A stretch of 64,000 nt of DNA from CAZHFW01 sp964531675 (GTDB lineage: Bacteria; Planctomycetota; Phycisphaerae; Phycisphaerales; UBA1924): positions 1 through 64,000 of the forward strand of contig CAZHFW010000013.1 of the NCBI GenBank assembly GCA_964531675.1, given 5' to 3'. The position numbers and the translations under genes are program-made. The stretch's first letter is position 1, and every line of letters starts with the position of its first letter. A model generated the notes under the pieces. That model searched no databases and was not told the DNA's origin. It worked only from the letters and a program-made list of their open reading frames with translations. Shown here in pieces: positions 25,119 through 34,688 of the stretch.

Positions 25119-26897
25119 ATGGCTTTTCTCAATCGGGTCAGCATTGGCGTCAAGCTCATCGTCGTCGTTCTGTTCCTGATGCTCGCGACCGTCGCGGCCA
25201 ACTACGTCTTCTTCCTCAAGCACTACCGAGACGACGCCAACGAGGCCCTGAGCGAGAAGGCCGCGGCCTTCACCGCGGTCGCGGATGAGGCCAAGGCGCA
25301 CACCTCGCGCCTGCACGCCGACAAGGACTTCGACCTCAAGCCCATGCTCGACGAGCTGAGCTCGACGATGAAGGCCGGGGGCGACTACCGCAAGACGCGC
25401 ATGTTCAAGACGATCCCCGTGGTCGCGGGATGGACCGCGGCAGCCGAAGCGGCCAAGCGCGAGCACATCGACTTCGAAGTCGTCGCGTTCAACGCCCGCA
25501 ACAAGGACCACACGCCCAAGTCCGGCTCCTTTGAGGAGCAGATGCTCAAGGACCTGGAAGCCCAGGTCAAGTCGGGCGGGTCGGACTCCATCGGGCGCAT
25601 CGATCAGGCCACCAATCAGTACGTGTACCTCCGCGCCATCAAGCTCGATGAGAGCTGCATGCTCTGCCATGGCGATCCCGCGGTCTACGACGCCAAGGAC
25701 GAGAAGGGCGCTTTCGACGGCAAGGACCCGCTCGGGTTCGCCATGGAATCCTGGAAGCCCGGCGACATGCACGGCGCTTTCGAGGTTCACCTGCCGCTGT
25801 CCACGGTTGACACCCAGGTCGCCGAGTTCTTCCAGAACGGCCTGATGATCACGGTCCCCCTGCTCATCGTCGCGGCAGGCACCTTCATCTTCATCCTGCG
25901 TGGCCTGCTCTCCAAGCCCGTCGCGGCCATGGTCGAGACGATGAATCAGATCATCACCACCAACGACCTCACCCGTCGCCTGAACCTCAAGCGCGGCGAC
26001 GAGGTCGGGCAGATCGCCCACTGGTTCGACGAGCTCCTGGGCTCGCTCCACAAGATCATCTCCGACGTCCTCTCCTCCACCCGTCAGGTCGCGGCGGCCT
26101 CCACCGAGATCGCGGCCTCGAGCGAGGAGATGGCCGCGGGCCTCACGCGCCAGGAACAGCAGGCGGCCCAGGTTTCCGCGGCGGTCGAGGAAATGTCCGC
26201 CTCCATCACCGAGGTCGCCTCCAAGTCGCAGGACGCCTCCAAGAACGCCGGCAACTCGCAGAACGAGGCGGGCACGGGCGGGAAGGTCGTCGCGCAGACC
26301 GTCGAGGAGATGCACTCCATCGCCGAGGACGTCAACAAGTCCTCGCAGGCGATCGCGGAGCTCGGCAAGAAGGGCGAGCAGATCGGCGCGATCATCGAGG
26401 TCATCAACGACATCGCGGATCAGACCAACCTCCTGGCCCTCAACGCTGCGATCGAAGCGGCCCGGGCCGGCGAGCACGGCCGCGGATTCGCGGTGGTCGC
26501 CGACGAGGTGCGCAAGCTCGCCGAACGCACCACCCAGGCCACCGAGGAAGTCGCCCGGTCCATCCGCGACATCCAGACCGAAACCCAGGCGGCGGTCCAG
26601 CGCATCGACGCGGGCTCCAAGCGCGTCAAGACCGGCGTCGAGCTGGCCAGCTCGGCGGGCGAGGCGCTCCACCGCATCGTCACCAGCTCCCAGAGCCTCG
26701 CGGGGATGGTGCAGTCCATCGCCGCAGCGGCCGAGGAACAGTCCTCCGCCTCCGAGCAGATCTCGCGCAGCGTTGAGCAGATCACCGCGGTGACCAAGGA
26801 GTCCGCCGAAGGCGCAAGCCAGGCGGCCCGGGCTGCCGCGGACCTCTCGGCCCAGGCCGAGAAGCTCCAGGAGCTGGTCGCCAAGTTCAAGGTCTAG
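25119..26897 (+). CDS. Methyl-accepting chemotaxis protein with c-type haem sensor domain (DUF3365/Tll0287-like)
   Basis: 592 residues. TM helix at about 10-33, a periplasmic sensor of about 210 residues of the DUF3365/Tll0287 type with a CMLCH haem-attachment motif (Cys180, Cys183, His184), second TM about 240-265, HAMP and a full MCP signalling domain. The highly conserved hairpin tip (DIADQTNLLALNAAIEAARAGE) is intact, so it should control CheA. Inference: a redox- or ligand-sensing chemoreceptor whose periplasmic haem is attached by a c-type maturation system. The start at 25119 is supported by the immediate TM helix. A terminator follows. Confidence 0.94.
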   Translation: MAFLNRVSIGVKLIVVVLFLMLATVAANYVFFLKHYRDDANEALSEKAAAFTAVADEAKAHTSRLHADKDFDLKPMLDELSSTMKAGGDYRKTRMFKTIPVVAGWTAAAEAAKREHIDFEVVAFNARNKDHTPKSGSFEEQMLKDLEAQVKSGGSDSIGRIDQATNQYVYLRAIKLDESCMLCHGDPAVYDAKDEKGAFDGKDPLGFAMESWKPGDMHGAFEVHLPLSTVDTQVAEFFQNGLMITVPLLIVAAGTFIFILRGLLSKPVAAMVETMNQIITTNDLTRRLNLKRGDEVGQIAHWFDELLGSLHKIISDVLSSTRQVAAASTEIAASSEEMAAGLTRQEQQAAQVSAAVEEMSASITEVASKSQDASKNAGNSQNEAGTGGKVVAQTVEEMHSIAEDVNKSSQAIAELGKKGEQIGAIIEVINDIADQTNLLALNAAIEAARAGEHGRGFAVVADEVRKLAERTTQATEEVARSIRDIQTETQAAVQRIDAGSKRVKTGVELASSAGEALHRIVTSSQSLAGMVQSIAAAAEEQSSASEQISRSVEQITAVTKESAEGASQAARAAADLSAQAEKLQELVAKFKV

Positions 26898-26972
26898 TTC
26901 AGGTCTCAGGCTCGCACGCGAGCCGTCCAAGTGCCGAGCGAGATGGTCCCGCCGGATCCTCGCTTCCAACCG

Positions 26973-27006
26973 GGCCCTGCCGCAGCAACTCGCGGCAGGG
27001 CCTTTT
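26973..27006 (+). terminator. Rho-independent terminator after chemoreceptor gene
   Basis: 11-bp perfect stem GGCCCTGCCGC (26973-26983) with GCGGCAGGGCC (26992-27002), followed by TTTT. Confidence 0.88.
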
Positions 27007-27031
27007 CGTTGGCCGCATCGAGTCAACCCCG

Positions 27032-27067
27032 CCAAAGAAAACGCCCCGAAGCTCAGGCCTCGGGGCG
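27032..27067 (-). terminator. Rho-independent terminator for GH15 gene
   Basis: 8-bp stem CGCCCCGA (27042-27049) with TCGGGGCG (27060-27067); on the minus strand it is followed by TTTTCTTT. It is 36 bases beyond the GH15 stop. Confidence 0.8.
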
Positions 27068-27103
27068 ATCAGTTGCGGCTGGCGATGGGGTCGGGCGATG
27101 GAC

Positions 27104-29161
27104 TCAGGAGACCCGGGCGGGATCGGGCTTGGGGGGCGTCGGGGCGGGAGTCGCGGCCTGGGAGGCGGCGTTGCGTCCGGCCCGGCGTTCGTCGCCGTAG
27201 AAGGTCAGGAGCTCGAACTTGCGGAGGTAGTGCTGGACGACGATCACGTACGTCGCGTGGCTCCACGTGAGCGGGCTCACGCTCATCTCCTCCCCGGTGT
27301 AGGGATGGAACTGCTCCGCGAGCACGCCCGAGCGGTTGGCCCGCTCGACGGTCCATTCCAGCAGAGGCATGGCCTGCTGGAGTTCCTCGAGGGTGGTGGC
27401 GCGGGCGATGAGCCACTGGGCGTACCACAGGGTGCAGATCACCCACGGATTGCCCGGGACTTCTTCGATCTTCTCGCGCTCCACCTGGTGGTAGAAGTCG
27501 CGCTGGTAGCGTGCGATGCCGCCGATGGGCGTCTTGACCCACAGCAGCTCGCGGATGGATTTCATCTCCGCCTCGACCTTGGGGTCCAGCGCGTCCAGCG
27601 CGCCGAACGCGAAGAGCGCGTAGTTGGCGCTGTCGCAGGTCATGTCGAGGCGATAGCCATCCCCCGCGGGGACCGCGAGCCTGGCGAAACGCCCCGCCTC
27701 CGGGTTCCAGAGGTACTTGCGCATCGCGACCTTCATGCTCTCGGCGCCTTCGCGGAAGGCGTTGGAGCGGTCGTGATCGCCGAAGTCGTTGGCGAACGCC
27801 GCAGCGGCCTGGAGGGCGCCGATGACCGCGGCCACGGTGAACGTGTGGATCCCGCGCCGCTCTTCCCAGAGGTCCCAGGAGAGCAGCGGGAGCCCGTTCT
27901 TGTCGCGATAGCTCAGCATCCACTCCGCGGGCCTGGTGACCAGCGAGGTGTAGAGCGGCTTGATGAACTCCACGTCGCGGAAGGTCATGAAGTGCTTGCG
28001 CAGCGCCCACACGACCAGCGCGGTTTCGTCCTGCTGGATGGGGAGGATCCGCTGTCCCTCGATCATCCAGGGGTGCCAGCTCGAGGCCAGCTCGCCCGCG
28101 GGGGTGTACTTGTGGAGGAAGTACCCGCCCTTGTCGATCGCTTCGGCGCAGAAGCGGAAGTAGTTACGCGAGAGCTCGCTCTGTCCGGTGAGGATCAGCG
28201 CGTACGCGACCAGCGCGCCGTCGCGCGGCCAGCAGTACGAGTAGTGGTCTCCGCCGAACTGCGTGATGTCCGAGTCGTTGGCCGCGATGATCGCGCCGCG
28301 GTTGTCGATCTGCGTCCGCATGACCAGCTGCGAGCGATAGAACAGATCGCGGAGTTTCTCGGGCAGGGGCGAGGCGTCGATGGGTTCCTTGCGGGCCCAG
28401 AGCCTCCAGTACGACTCGGTGCGTCCCATCATGCGATCGGGGCCCTTGTCGATGATCATCTGGTTGCGACGGCGGACGTCGCCGTAGGAGTTGCCGCAGG
28501 CCAGCCAGGTCGTGACCGAGGCCTCGCCTCCCGCGGGAACGAAGAGGTTGTAACCGACGGTGCAGTCGACCGAGCCCTGGCTGATGGCGTTGCGGCCCAG
28601 GACGCCGTCTTCCGCGTCGCGCCAGGTTCCTTCGGCGCCGCGGACGCGCTTGGTGCCGATGGCCCAGTGATCGATGCCGACCTTGTACTCGTCGGCGGCG
28701 TTGAACATGAAGTAGATGTCGTCCTTGTAGCACACGACGGCGCTGGTCGCGGGGTCGTAGTTGGCGGTGTCGCCGACCGGCGAGCCCCGGATGGACAGGT
28801 CGAAGTGGAAGAACAGGCGCACGTCGCGCTGGCGGCCCGTGAGGTCCTTGACGATGCACTTCCTGAACCACACGGGTTCGTGGAAGTCGATCGCGTCGTT
28901 GCAGCGGAGCTCGAGCCCCAGCGCTTCGTTGCGGAGGAAGACGTCGGTGACGAGCGTGTCGGCGCGGTAGCGCAGCTCGCGCGTCCACGACCCGTCCTCG
29001 ATCCAGGCGAACTGCCCGTCGGCCCACACGCCGAAGCGCTGCACGTGGCCCTCGGTGTGGTTGTACCGCCCCACCCACGGGAAGTAGATGTCCCGGACGC
29101 GGTAGAACCGGTCGAAGGTGATCAGGAGGTCGCCGTTGCCGACTGGAATATCGCGGGCCAT
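27104..29161 (-). CDS. Glycoside hydrolase family 15 (glucoamylase/trehalase-like)
   Basis: 685 residues. N-terminal beta-sandwich (about 1-260, GRYNHTEGHVQRFGVW), then an (alpha/alpha)6 barrel with the GH15 landmarks YCWPRDGALVAYAL, IQQDETALVVWAL, SWDLWEERRGIHTFT and EVPGNPWVICTLWYAQ. The EVPGNPW segment carries the usual catalytic glutamate. GH15 enzymes release glucose from alpha-glucans, or cleave trehalose; which is not distinguishable here. There is no signal peptide, so a cytoplasmic substrate such as glycogen or trehalose is more likely. Ends in a Pro/Ala tail. A terminator follows on the same strand. Confidence 0.93.
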   Translation of the reverse strand: MARDIPVGNGDLLITFDRFYRVRDIYFPWVGRYNHTEGHVQRFGVWADGQFAWIEDGSWTRELRYRADTLVTDVFLRNEALGLELRCNDAIDFHEPVWFRKCIVKDLTGRQRDVRLFFHFDLSIRGSPVGDTANYDPATSAVVCYKDDIYFMFNAADEYKVGIDHWAIGTKRVRGAEGTWRDAEDGVLGRNAISQGSVDCTVGYNLFVPAGGEASVTTWLACGNSYGDVRRRNQMIIDKGPDRMMGRTESYWRLWARKEPIDASPLPEKLRDLFYRSQLVMRTQIDNRGAIIAANDSDITQFGGDHYSYCWPRDGALVAYALILTGQSELSRNYFRFCAEAIDKGGYFLHKYTPAGELASSWHPWMIEGQRILPIQQDETALVVWALRKHFMTFRDVEFIKPLYTSLVTRPAEWMLSYRDKNGLPLLSWDLWEERRGIHTFTVAAVIGALQAAAAFANDFGDHDRSNAFREGAESMKVAMRKYLWNPEAGRFARLAVPAGDGYRLDMTCDSANYALFAFGALDALDPKVEAEMKSIRELLWVKTPIGGIARYQRDFYHQVEREKIEEVPGNPWVICTLWYAQWLIARATTLEELQQAMPLLEWTVERANRSGVLAEQFHPYTGEEMSVSPLTWSHATYVIVVQHYLRKFELLTFYGDERRAGRNAASQAATPAPTPPKPDPARVS

Positions 29162-29499
29162 GCACGCCTATCCGAGAGGCAGCCACGAGGGGCCACCGCT
29201 CAACCAAACTTCAACCAAACAAACCAGCGTTCCGAGCGTGAGCGTACCGACTCCCGCGCGCGGAAGGCTGTGCAGTGTTGAATCGGCTCTCGCGGGGCGC
29301 GAGCTTGCTCGACGGGCCGGGAAATTTGCAAACAAAACCCAAATATTGGGTGCTCTTGGGGGTCATCGGCGGAACCGCGAAGGCTTGGGGCTCGGACAAG
29401 ATCATCGCCTAGACTCATCTTTGGGGAATGGTCTCCGCGCCGCCCGTTCTGGACCCGGCGCACCGCCTCTGGCGGCGTTCAATCAGGAGTGCTTGAAAG
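29162..29499. other. Upstream region of pseudopilin copy 1
   Basis: No gene. AT-richer than its neighbours. It carries a short palindrome ACCCAA-ATA-TTGGGT (29337-29351) and a TAGACT -10 hexamer (29410-29415) 84 bases before the pseudopilin start; the -35 is weak. Confidence 0.45.
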
Positions 29500-30516
29500 A
29501 TGCTTCGCGACGCTTTCCGTCGTTCCGGTTTCACGCTCATCGAACTGCTGGTGGTGATCGCGATCATCGCGCTGCTCATCGGCATTCTGCTCCCGGCGCT
29601 GGGTGAGGCCCGCCGCACCGCCCAGGTGACGGTGAGCTCGGCCAACCTCCGCTCGATGGGCCAGATCCAGTTCGTGTACCAGGGCGAGAACAAGGGCTCG
29701 TTCTGCAACCCCTTCAATGAGAATGGCGACAATACCGGCACTCAGACCGCCTGGAACTCGATCAATCCGCCGGAACTGACGGGGAGCTACTTCCAGTTCC
29801 GCGACGCCCCGTTCATCTGGAACGGCGAGATCTACGCGGCCCACTGGTACTCCGTCACCGCCGCCTGGGTCGGTCAGAACGGCGCGTACGACAGCCCCAT
29901 CCAGTTCGCCCCGGGCGATGCGGACCTGATCAACCGCTTCCGGGCCCTCAAGGCCACCAATCAGTACGGCATCAACGAGATCATCTGGGACTGCTCGTAC
30001 TGGTACTCCCCGACTTTCTGGGCCAATCCGACCCGCTACGCTAATCCGGTCCGGGCCGACATGAGGGCGCCGACGGCAACCACGGCGGGCTACACGAAAC
30101 GCGTCCGCGTGGACGATGTGACCAACCCCTCGGCCAAGGTCATGCTCTTCGAGCGCTTTGACTTCAGCCAGAAGTACCGCAACCAGGTCCGCAAGGGCTC
30201 CGGCGGCGGCGCCGGTCGCGTGCTCGGCTTCCCCAACTTCAACAACCCCTACGCCCGCACCGCGGTGTGCGTCGCCGACGGCAGCGTCTCCCGCGCCGAT
30301 CTGGGCAAGCTCACCGAGCTGGCCAACAGCTCCGATCAGGACATCAAGAACGAGTTCAATCCCTGCGGCGTCTGGGACATCCCCCAGACCATTCTCTCCA
30401 AGTATGACCTCGGGAACGATCGCCTCGAGAACGGCGCTTCGGGTGTCGGCGGTCCTTACCCGAACTTCTTCTGGGCCACCCGCAAGGGCGTCCAGGGTCG
30501 TGACCTCCCCCGCTAA
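29500..30516 (+). CDS. Pseudopilin-like protein, cassette copy 1
   Basis: 338 residues. The N-terminus is a class III prepilin signal, RRSG/FTLIELLVV, cleaved after Gly10 with Glu at +5, followed by the hydrophobic pilin helix. The remainder is a long secreted domain shared with the two downstream paralogues: IQFVYQGENKGSF, YAAHWYSVTAAWVG, YWYSPTFWANP, FFWATRKGVQGRDLP. The length is about twice that of ordinary pseudopilins and matches planctomycete prepilin-type proteins. Works with type II secretion/type IV pilus machinery by inference. A small membrane protein follows after 24 bases. Confidence 0.88.
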   Translation: MLRDAFRRSGFTLIELLVVIAIIALLIGILLPALGEARRTAQVTVSSANLRSMGQIQFVYQGENKGSFCNPFNENGDNTGTQTAWNSINPPELTGSYFQFRDAPFIWNGEIYAAHWYSVTAAWVGQNGAYDSPIQFAPGDADLINRFRALKATNQYGINEIIWDCSYWYSPTFWANPTRYANPVRADMRAPTATTAGYTKRVRVDDVTNPSAKVMLFERFDFSQKYRNQVRKGSGGGAGRVLGFPNFNNPYARTAVCVADGSVSRADLGKLTELANSSDQDIKNEFNPCGVWDIPQTILSKYDLGNDRLENGASGVGGPYPNFFWATRKGVQGRDLPR

Positions 30517-30540
30517 GTCCGCTCCACGAAGGGAGTTCTC

Positions 30541-30819
30541 ATGAACCTTGCTGAAACCCTCCGCGATCCCAAGCAGCGCACCATGGCCATCGTAGCCGGC
30601 GTCACCTTGCTGATCGCGACCGTCTTCATCGCCCGCTCGTTCATGGGTGGCGGCGGAGCGGCCCCACCCAGCCCCGAGGTGAATCAGGCGGTCCAGGCCC
30701 TCCAGAACGAGGCCCCGCCCGAGCCCACCGCGGAACAGGTGCAGAAGGAAGTTCAGGACGCAGACGGTCCGGTCGACATGGCACCCAGCAGCGGCAACCG
30801 GATCAAGCGGGCCAAGTGA
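30541..30819 (+). CDS. Small single-pass membrane protein, cassette copy 1
   Basis: 92 residues. Charged N-terminus (LRDPKQRT), one TM helix (about 16-33), then GGGGAAPPSPEV, a Gln/Glu/Ala stretch (VNQAVQALQNE, AEQVQKEVQD) and a basic end (NRIKRAK). Same overall plan as the two small proteins at 32082 and 34416. Not recognised as a described family. It starts 24 bases after the pseudopilin stop, preceded by GAAGGGAG, so both are probably translated from one transcript. A terminator follows. Confidence 0.75.
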   Translation: MNLAETLRDPKQRTMAIVAGVTLLIATVFIARSFMGGGGAAPPSPEVNQAVQALQNEAPPEPTAEQVQKEVQDADGPVDMAPSSGNRIKRAK

Positions 30820-30847
30820 AACCCCCCACCATTGTGCGAACCGAATC

Positions 30848-30880
30848 AAAGCCCGGAGCTGTGTACCGGGCTTTTCTCAT
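30848..30880 (+). terminator. Rho-independent terminator, cassette 1
   Basis: 9-bp stem AAAGCCCGG (30848-30856) with CCGGGCTTT (30866-30874), then TCTC. It separates cassettes 1 and 2. Confidence 0.8.
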
Positions 30881-30894
30881 TGCCGGGCAACCCA

Positions 30895-30922
30895 TTGCGA
30901 TGTCCGGCAGAAGTGGTAGACT
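30895..30922 (+). promoter_or_regulatory. Predicted promoter for cassette 2
   Basis: TTGCGA (30895-30900), 16-base spacer, TAGACT (30917-30922); 78 bases before ATG 31001. Uses the same -10 hexamer as three other predicted promoters here. Confidence 0.5.
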
Positions 30923-31000
30923 CCCGTTCAGCCAACTCTGGCTCGTCTGGGCGACCGGTCTGGTTGCTCTTTGAGGGGAACGAATAAGGGAGTGCGACCC

Positions 31001-32059
31001 ATGGCGTCTCGGCCTCACCGCGTTGTCGCGTTCACACTGATCGAACTGCTGGTGGTCATCGCGATCATCGCGCTGCTGATCGGCATCCTGCTCCCGGCGC
31101 TGGGCAAGGCCCGTCAGGCTGCCCGCGTCACGATGAGCATGGCCAACCTCCGCTCGCTCGGACAGATCCAGGCGACGTATCAGGGCGAGGCCAAAGGACA
31201 ATTCGCCGTCACGCTTTTTGGTCGACGTGTGACCGGCCAACCTTTCCAGTGGTACGACGCCCAGCCGGTGAACTCGAACTTCTACTGGAGGTTTGATGGC
31301 ACCGGCCAAGACGTCAACCTTTGGCATTCCGAGTGGTACGCGGCCCACTGGTTCAGCTTCACCGCGGCCTGGCTTGACGGCAACAACAACTACGGCAACC
31401 CGGTCCAGTTTTCCCCGGCCGACAAGGCGGCGCTGAATCTGTACCGCGAGCTGTACACGCTTTCCGCCGCTCAGGGCATCGGCGCTGACGAGTGGATCTG
31501 GCCCGGCTCCTATTGGATGTCCCCGACCTTCTGGTTCAAGCCCGAGCGATACTCCGGTGACGTTCGCGCCGCGCTCAGCCCGCCGAAGCCGGATGAGTAC
31601 CAGGCCTACTTCAAGGTCGCCAAGGTCGACGACGTCTTCCAGCCCTCCAACAAGGTGCTGCTGATGGAGCGTGCGGACTTCTCGAAGGACAGCCGAACCG
31701 AGATCCTCCCGACCTCGACGATCAAGAAGAACCGCTCGCCGCAGTGGAACAACCCCGGCGCACGCCCGGGTGTCGCAATGGCCGACGGCTCGTGCACGCG
31801 TCCGAACATGGCCACGATCACCGAGCGGGCCCTCAAGACCAATCCGAACACCGACGAGCAGCGGATGTACTCGCCTTCGGGAGTCTGGAAGTACATCGAT
31901 CACTTCCGGCTCAGCGATGTCCGCTCCGGCTACGGCCTCTACAACTGGGGCATCGAGACCGGCAAGGCCGAGGACTCCACGGGCGTGGGCGGCGGCTCCT
32001 ACCCCGCCTTCTTCTGGGCGACCAAGGACGGCGTGAAGGGCCGCGACTTCACCAACTAA
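31001..32059 (+). CDS. Pseudopilin-like protein, cassette copy 2
   Basis: 352 residues from ATG 31001, preceded by AAGGGAG; the frame also opens ten codons earlier with TTG, which has no such site. Prepilin-type helix FTLIELLVVIAIIALLIGIL is identical to copy 1, but the residue before the cleavage point is Ala10, not Gly. The secreted domain matches copies 1 and 3 (ATYQGEAKGQF, WYAAHWFSFTAAW, SYWMSPTFWFKPERY, FFWATKDGVKGRDF). Whether prepilin peptidase still cuts after Ala is an open question. Followed by its own small membrane protein after 22 bases. Confidence 0.88.
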   Translation: MASRPHRVVAFTLIELLVVIAIIALLIGILLPALGKARQAARVTMSMANLRSLGQIQATYQGEAKGQFAVTLFGRRVTGQPFQWYDAQPVNSNFYWRFDGTGQDVNLWHSEWYAAHWFSFTAAWLDGNNNYGNPVQFSPADKAALNLYRELYTLSAAQGIGADEWIWPGSYWMSPTFWFKPERYSGDVRAALSPPKPDEYQAYFKVAKVDDVFQPSNKVLLMERADFSKDSRTEILPTSTIKKNRSPQWNNPGARPGVAMADGSCTRPNMATITERALKTNPNTDEQRMYSPSGVWKYIDHFRLSDVRSGYGLYNWGIETGKAEDSTGVGGGSYPAFFWATKDGVKGRDFTN

Positions 32060-32081
32060 TCCGAAAGTCCCGGAGCATCCC

Positions 32082-32366
32082 ATGGACGAGAAAAAGAAGA
32101 AGCTCGTGCTCGGATCCGTGGCCGGTGTCGCACTCACCATCGCAGCGGTCATGCTCATCTCCAACTTCATGCCCTCGAGCCCGAAGCTCGAGCTCAGTTC
32201 GGAGCAGCAGCAGCAGGTCGCCAAGGACGCTGCGGAGATGGAGAAGGCCCAGGAACAGGCCGCCGCGGAAGTCCGGCCCGAACCCGAAGAGCCGGCGGAT
32301 GCCAACGCTCCCAAGCCCGAGCACGCCGGAGGCGTGCGCTACCGGGTGCCCAAGTCGGGCGGCTGA
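32082..32366 (+). CDS. Small single-pass membrane protein, cassette copy 2
   Basis: 94 residues: MDEKKKK, TM helix about 9-28, then a Gln/Glu/Ala-rich coiled segment (SSEQQQQVAKDAAEMEKAQE), a Pro/Glu section and a basic tail. Same architecture as copies 1 and 3 although the sequences are strongly diverged, so the shape rather than the residues seems conserved. Starts 22 bases after pseudopilin copy 2 and ends in front of a terminator. Confidence 0.75.
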   Translation: MDEKKKKLVLGSVAGVALTIAAVMLISNFMPSSPKLELSSEQQQQVAKDAAEMEKAQEQAAAEVRPEPEEPADANAPKPEHAGGVRYRVPKSGG

Positions 32367-32400
32367 TCTGAACGAGCAACATCTCCGAGTCAATCCCAAG

Positions 32401-32430
32401 AACGCCCCGCTAGCCTCCTAGCGGGGCGTT
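32401..32430 (+). terminator. Probable terminator, cassette 2
   Basis: 13-bp perfect stem AACGCCCCGCTAG (32401-32413) with CTAGCGGGGCGTT (32418-32430); only a weak T-tract follows. Confidence 0.65.
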
Positions 32431-32510
32431 CTCATTTGGGTGGAAACCTCGCCTTTGGCCGGCAGCCTTCACCGCTTCTGACTCACGAACGAGCCTGAGC
32501 AGACAACCCA

Positions 32511-32966
32511 ATGGGACCGCCACTCTGCTGCCCCAAAGTCGCGTATGAAAGGCAGGACGCATTGCGATCGCATCGGACCGGCGACACTGTGATTTATCGC
32601 AGTCTCACGGACTTGAAGTTGCGGAGCAGCTGCGGCGACACAATCGAGTTTCCCGTGTTCAACGAGTGCTTTGAGAACTGCCAGGGATCGCCGCTTGACG
32701 TCGTCGAGGCTCAGGACCCCGATGATCCTCCGCTTGTGGAGGTTGAGATCGCCAATTTTGAAGGAGAGGCAGCCACACTTTGTTCGCGTGAATCAGCCCC
32801 GTGTCCCGCAGATGTCAATCTTGACTATGTCCTTGACCTCGCAGACTACTTCCTGTTCTTTGACTATTTCGACAACGAGCGCGAACTCGCCGACCTGAAC
32901 GCCGATGGCGTCGTCGACCTGGGTGATTTCTTTATCTTCCTTGACTTCTGGGCAAATGGCTGCTAG
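32511..32966 (+). pseudogene. Dockerin-like C-terminal fragment, probably decayed
   Basis: 151-codon open frame with no signal peptide. The last 55 residues, from PCPADVNLDYVLDLADYFLFF on, hold two calcium-loop-like elements (DVNLDYVLDLAD and DLNADGVVDLGD) and end in ANGC, as in planctomycete dockerin-type tails. The first 95 residues look unconstrained. The region 32.4-33.3 kb is lower in G+C than its flanks. This may be the 3' end of a lost secreted protein or a small functional tail-only protein. Confidence 0.5.
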
Positions 32967-33357
32967 GCCTCCAGTTGCGACTCGGCTCAAGGCCCGGATT
33001 GCCGGGCCTTGAGCACTTTTGCAGACGCAGATTTTTGGACCGTCCAGGAACCTCGCGAACTCAGACCAGCGATGTCGGACGAGCTCGCAGAGGCACGAAA
33101 CACCCGGCAACTGACCCTACCCGAAGAGTTTGGGGCTCAATGGCTGTTGTCCTGATTGATGAAACGGAGTCAGCCTCTCGCGTACCGCTGAGATTCGTGC
33201 GCGGATCTCGAAGCCAGCTAGTCCCCTAGCCAGTTCGACGATTGCTGACCGGAGTCGCTATCCTGAATCGGAGAAGTTGTGAGTTATCCGCCGCATCGAG
33301 AATCTCCGGCGGAGTGTGCTACGAAGTGCTTCTCGTGGGGAGTCCTGAGGATTACCA
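32967..33357. other. Low-GC intergenic stretch between cassettes 2 and 3
   Basis: No believable gene. A strong terminator lies at 32986-33019. A TATCCT hexamer (about 33259) could be the -10 of a promoter for cassette 3, without a convincing -35. Confidence 0.4.
32986..33019 (+). terminator. Rho-independent terminator after dockerin-like frame
   Basis: 12-bp perfect stem CTCAAGGCCCGG (32986-32997) with CCGGGCCTTGAG (33002-33013), ATTG loop, then CACTTTT. Confidence 0.85.
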
Positions 33358-34404
<1,047 letters not shown>

Positions 34405-34415
34405 GCGGACATCCC

Positions 34416-34667
34416 ATGAAGCCCCAACAGAAAAAGCTCGCGATGGTGCTGGCGCTCGTCCTGATCGGCGGAGCTGCAGCGGCGGTGTGGCTCTCCTCGA
34501 GCGGGCCCGAGCCTGTGCCTCAGGACCTTCAGGAAGCCGCTGCGGCGCAGGTGCGTGAGATGAACCAGGCCGAGGCGAGCCAGCCCGCGCCGGTGGAGAC
34601 CGAACCCGCCGAGCCAGACACGAGCAAGGGCGTCGTGCAGCTCAAGCGGCAGATCAAGCCCGACTGA
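34416..34667 (+). CDS. Small single-pass membrane protein, cassette copy 3
   Basis: 83 residues: basic N-terminus (MKPQQKK), TM helix about 8-27, an acidic/Gln region (QDLQEAAAAQVREMNQAEA), Pro/Glu linker and basic end (LKRQIKPD). Third member of the shape-conserved partner family. Convergent with fliN; a minor inverted repeat, ACAAC-CA-GTTGT, lies just after the stop. Confidence 0.75.
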   Translation: MKPQQKKLAMVLALVLIGGAAAAVWLSSSGPEPVPQDLQEAAAAQVREMNQAEASQPAPVETEPAEPDTSKGVVQLKRQIKPD

Positions 34668-34688
34668 ACAACCAGTTGTGGAGCGGAA

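Noticed and set aside
25101..27035. 644-codon minus-strand frame
   Set aside because: Antisense of the chemoreceptor repeat-rich signalling domain; composition only.
27098..29281. 727-codon plus-strand frame
   Set aside because: Antisense to GH15, whose conserved active-site segments are on the minus strand.
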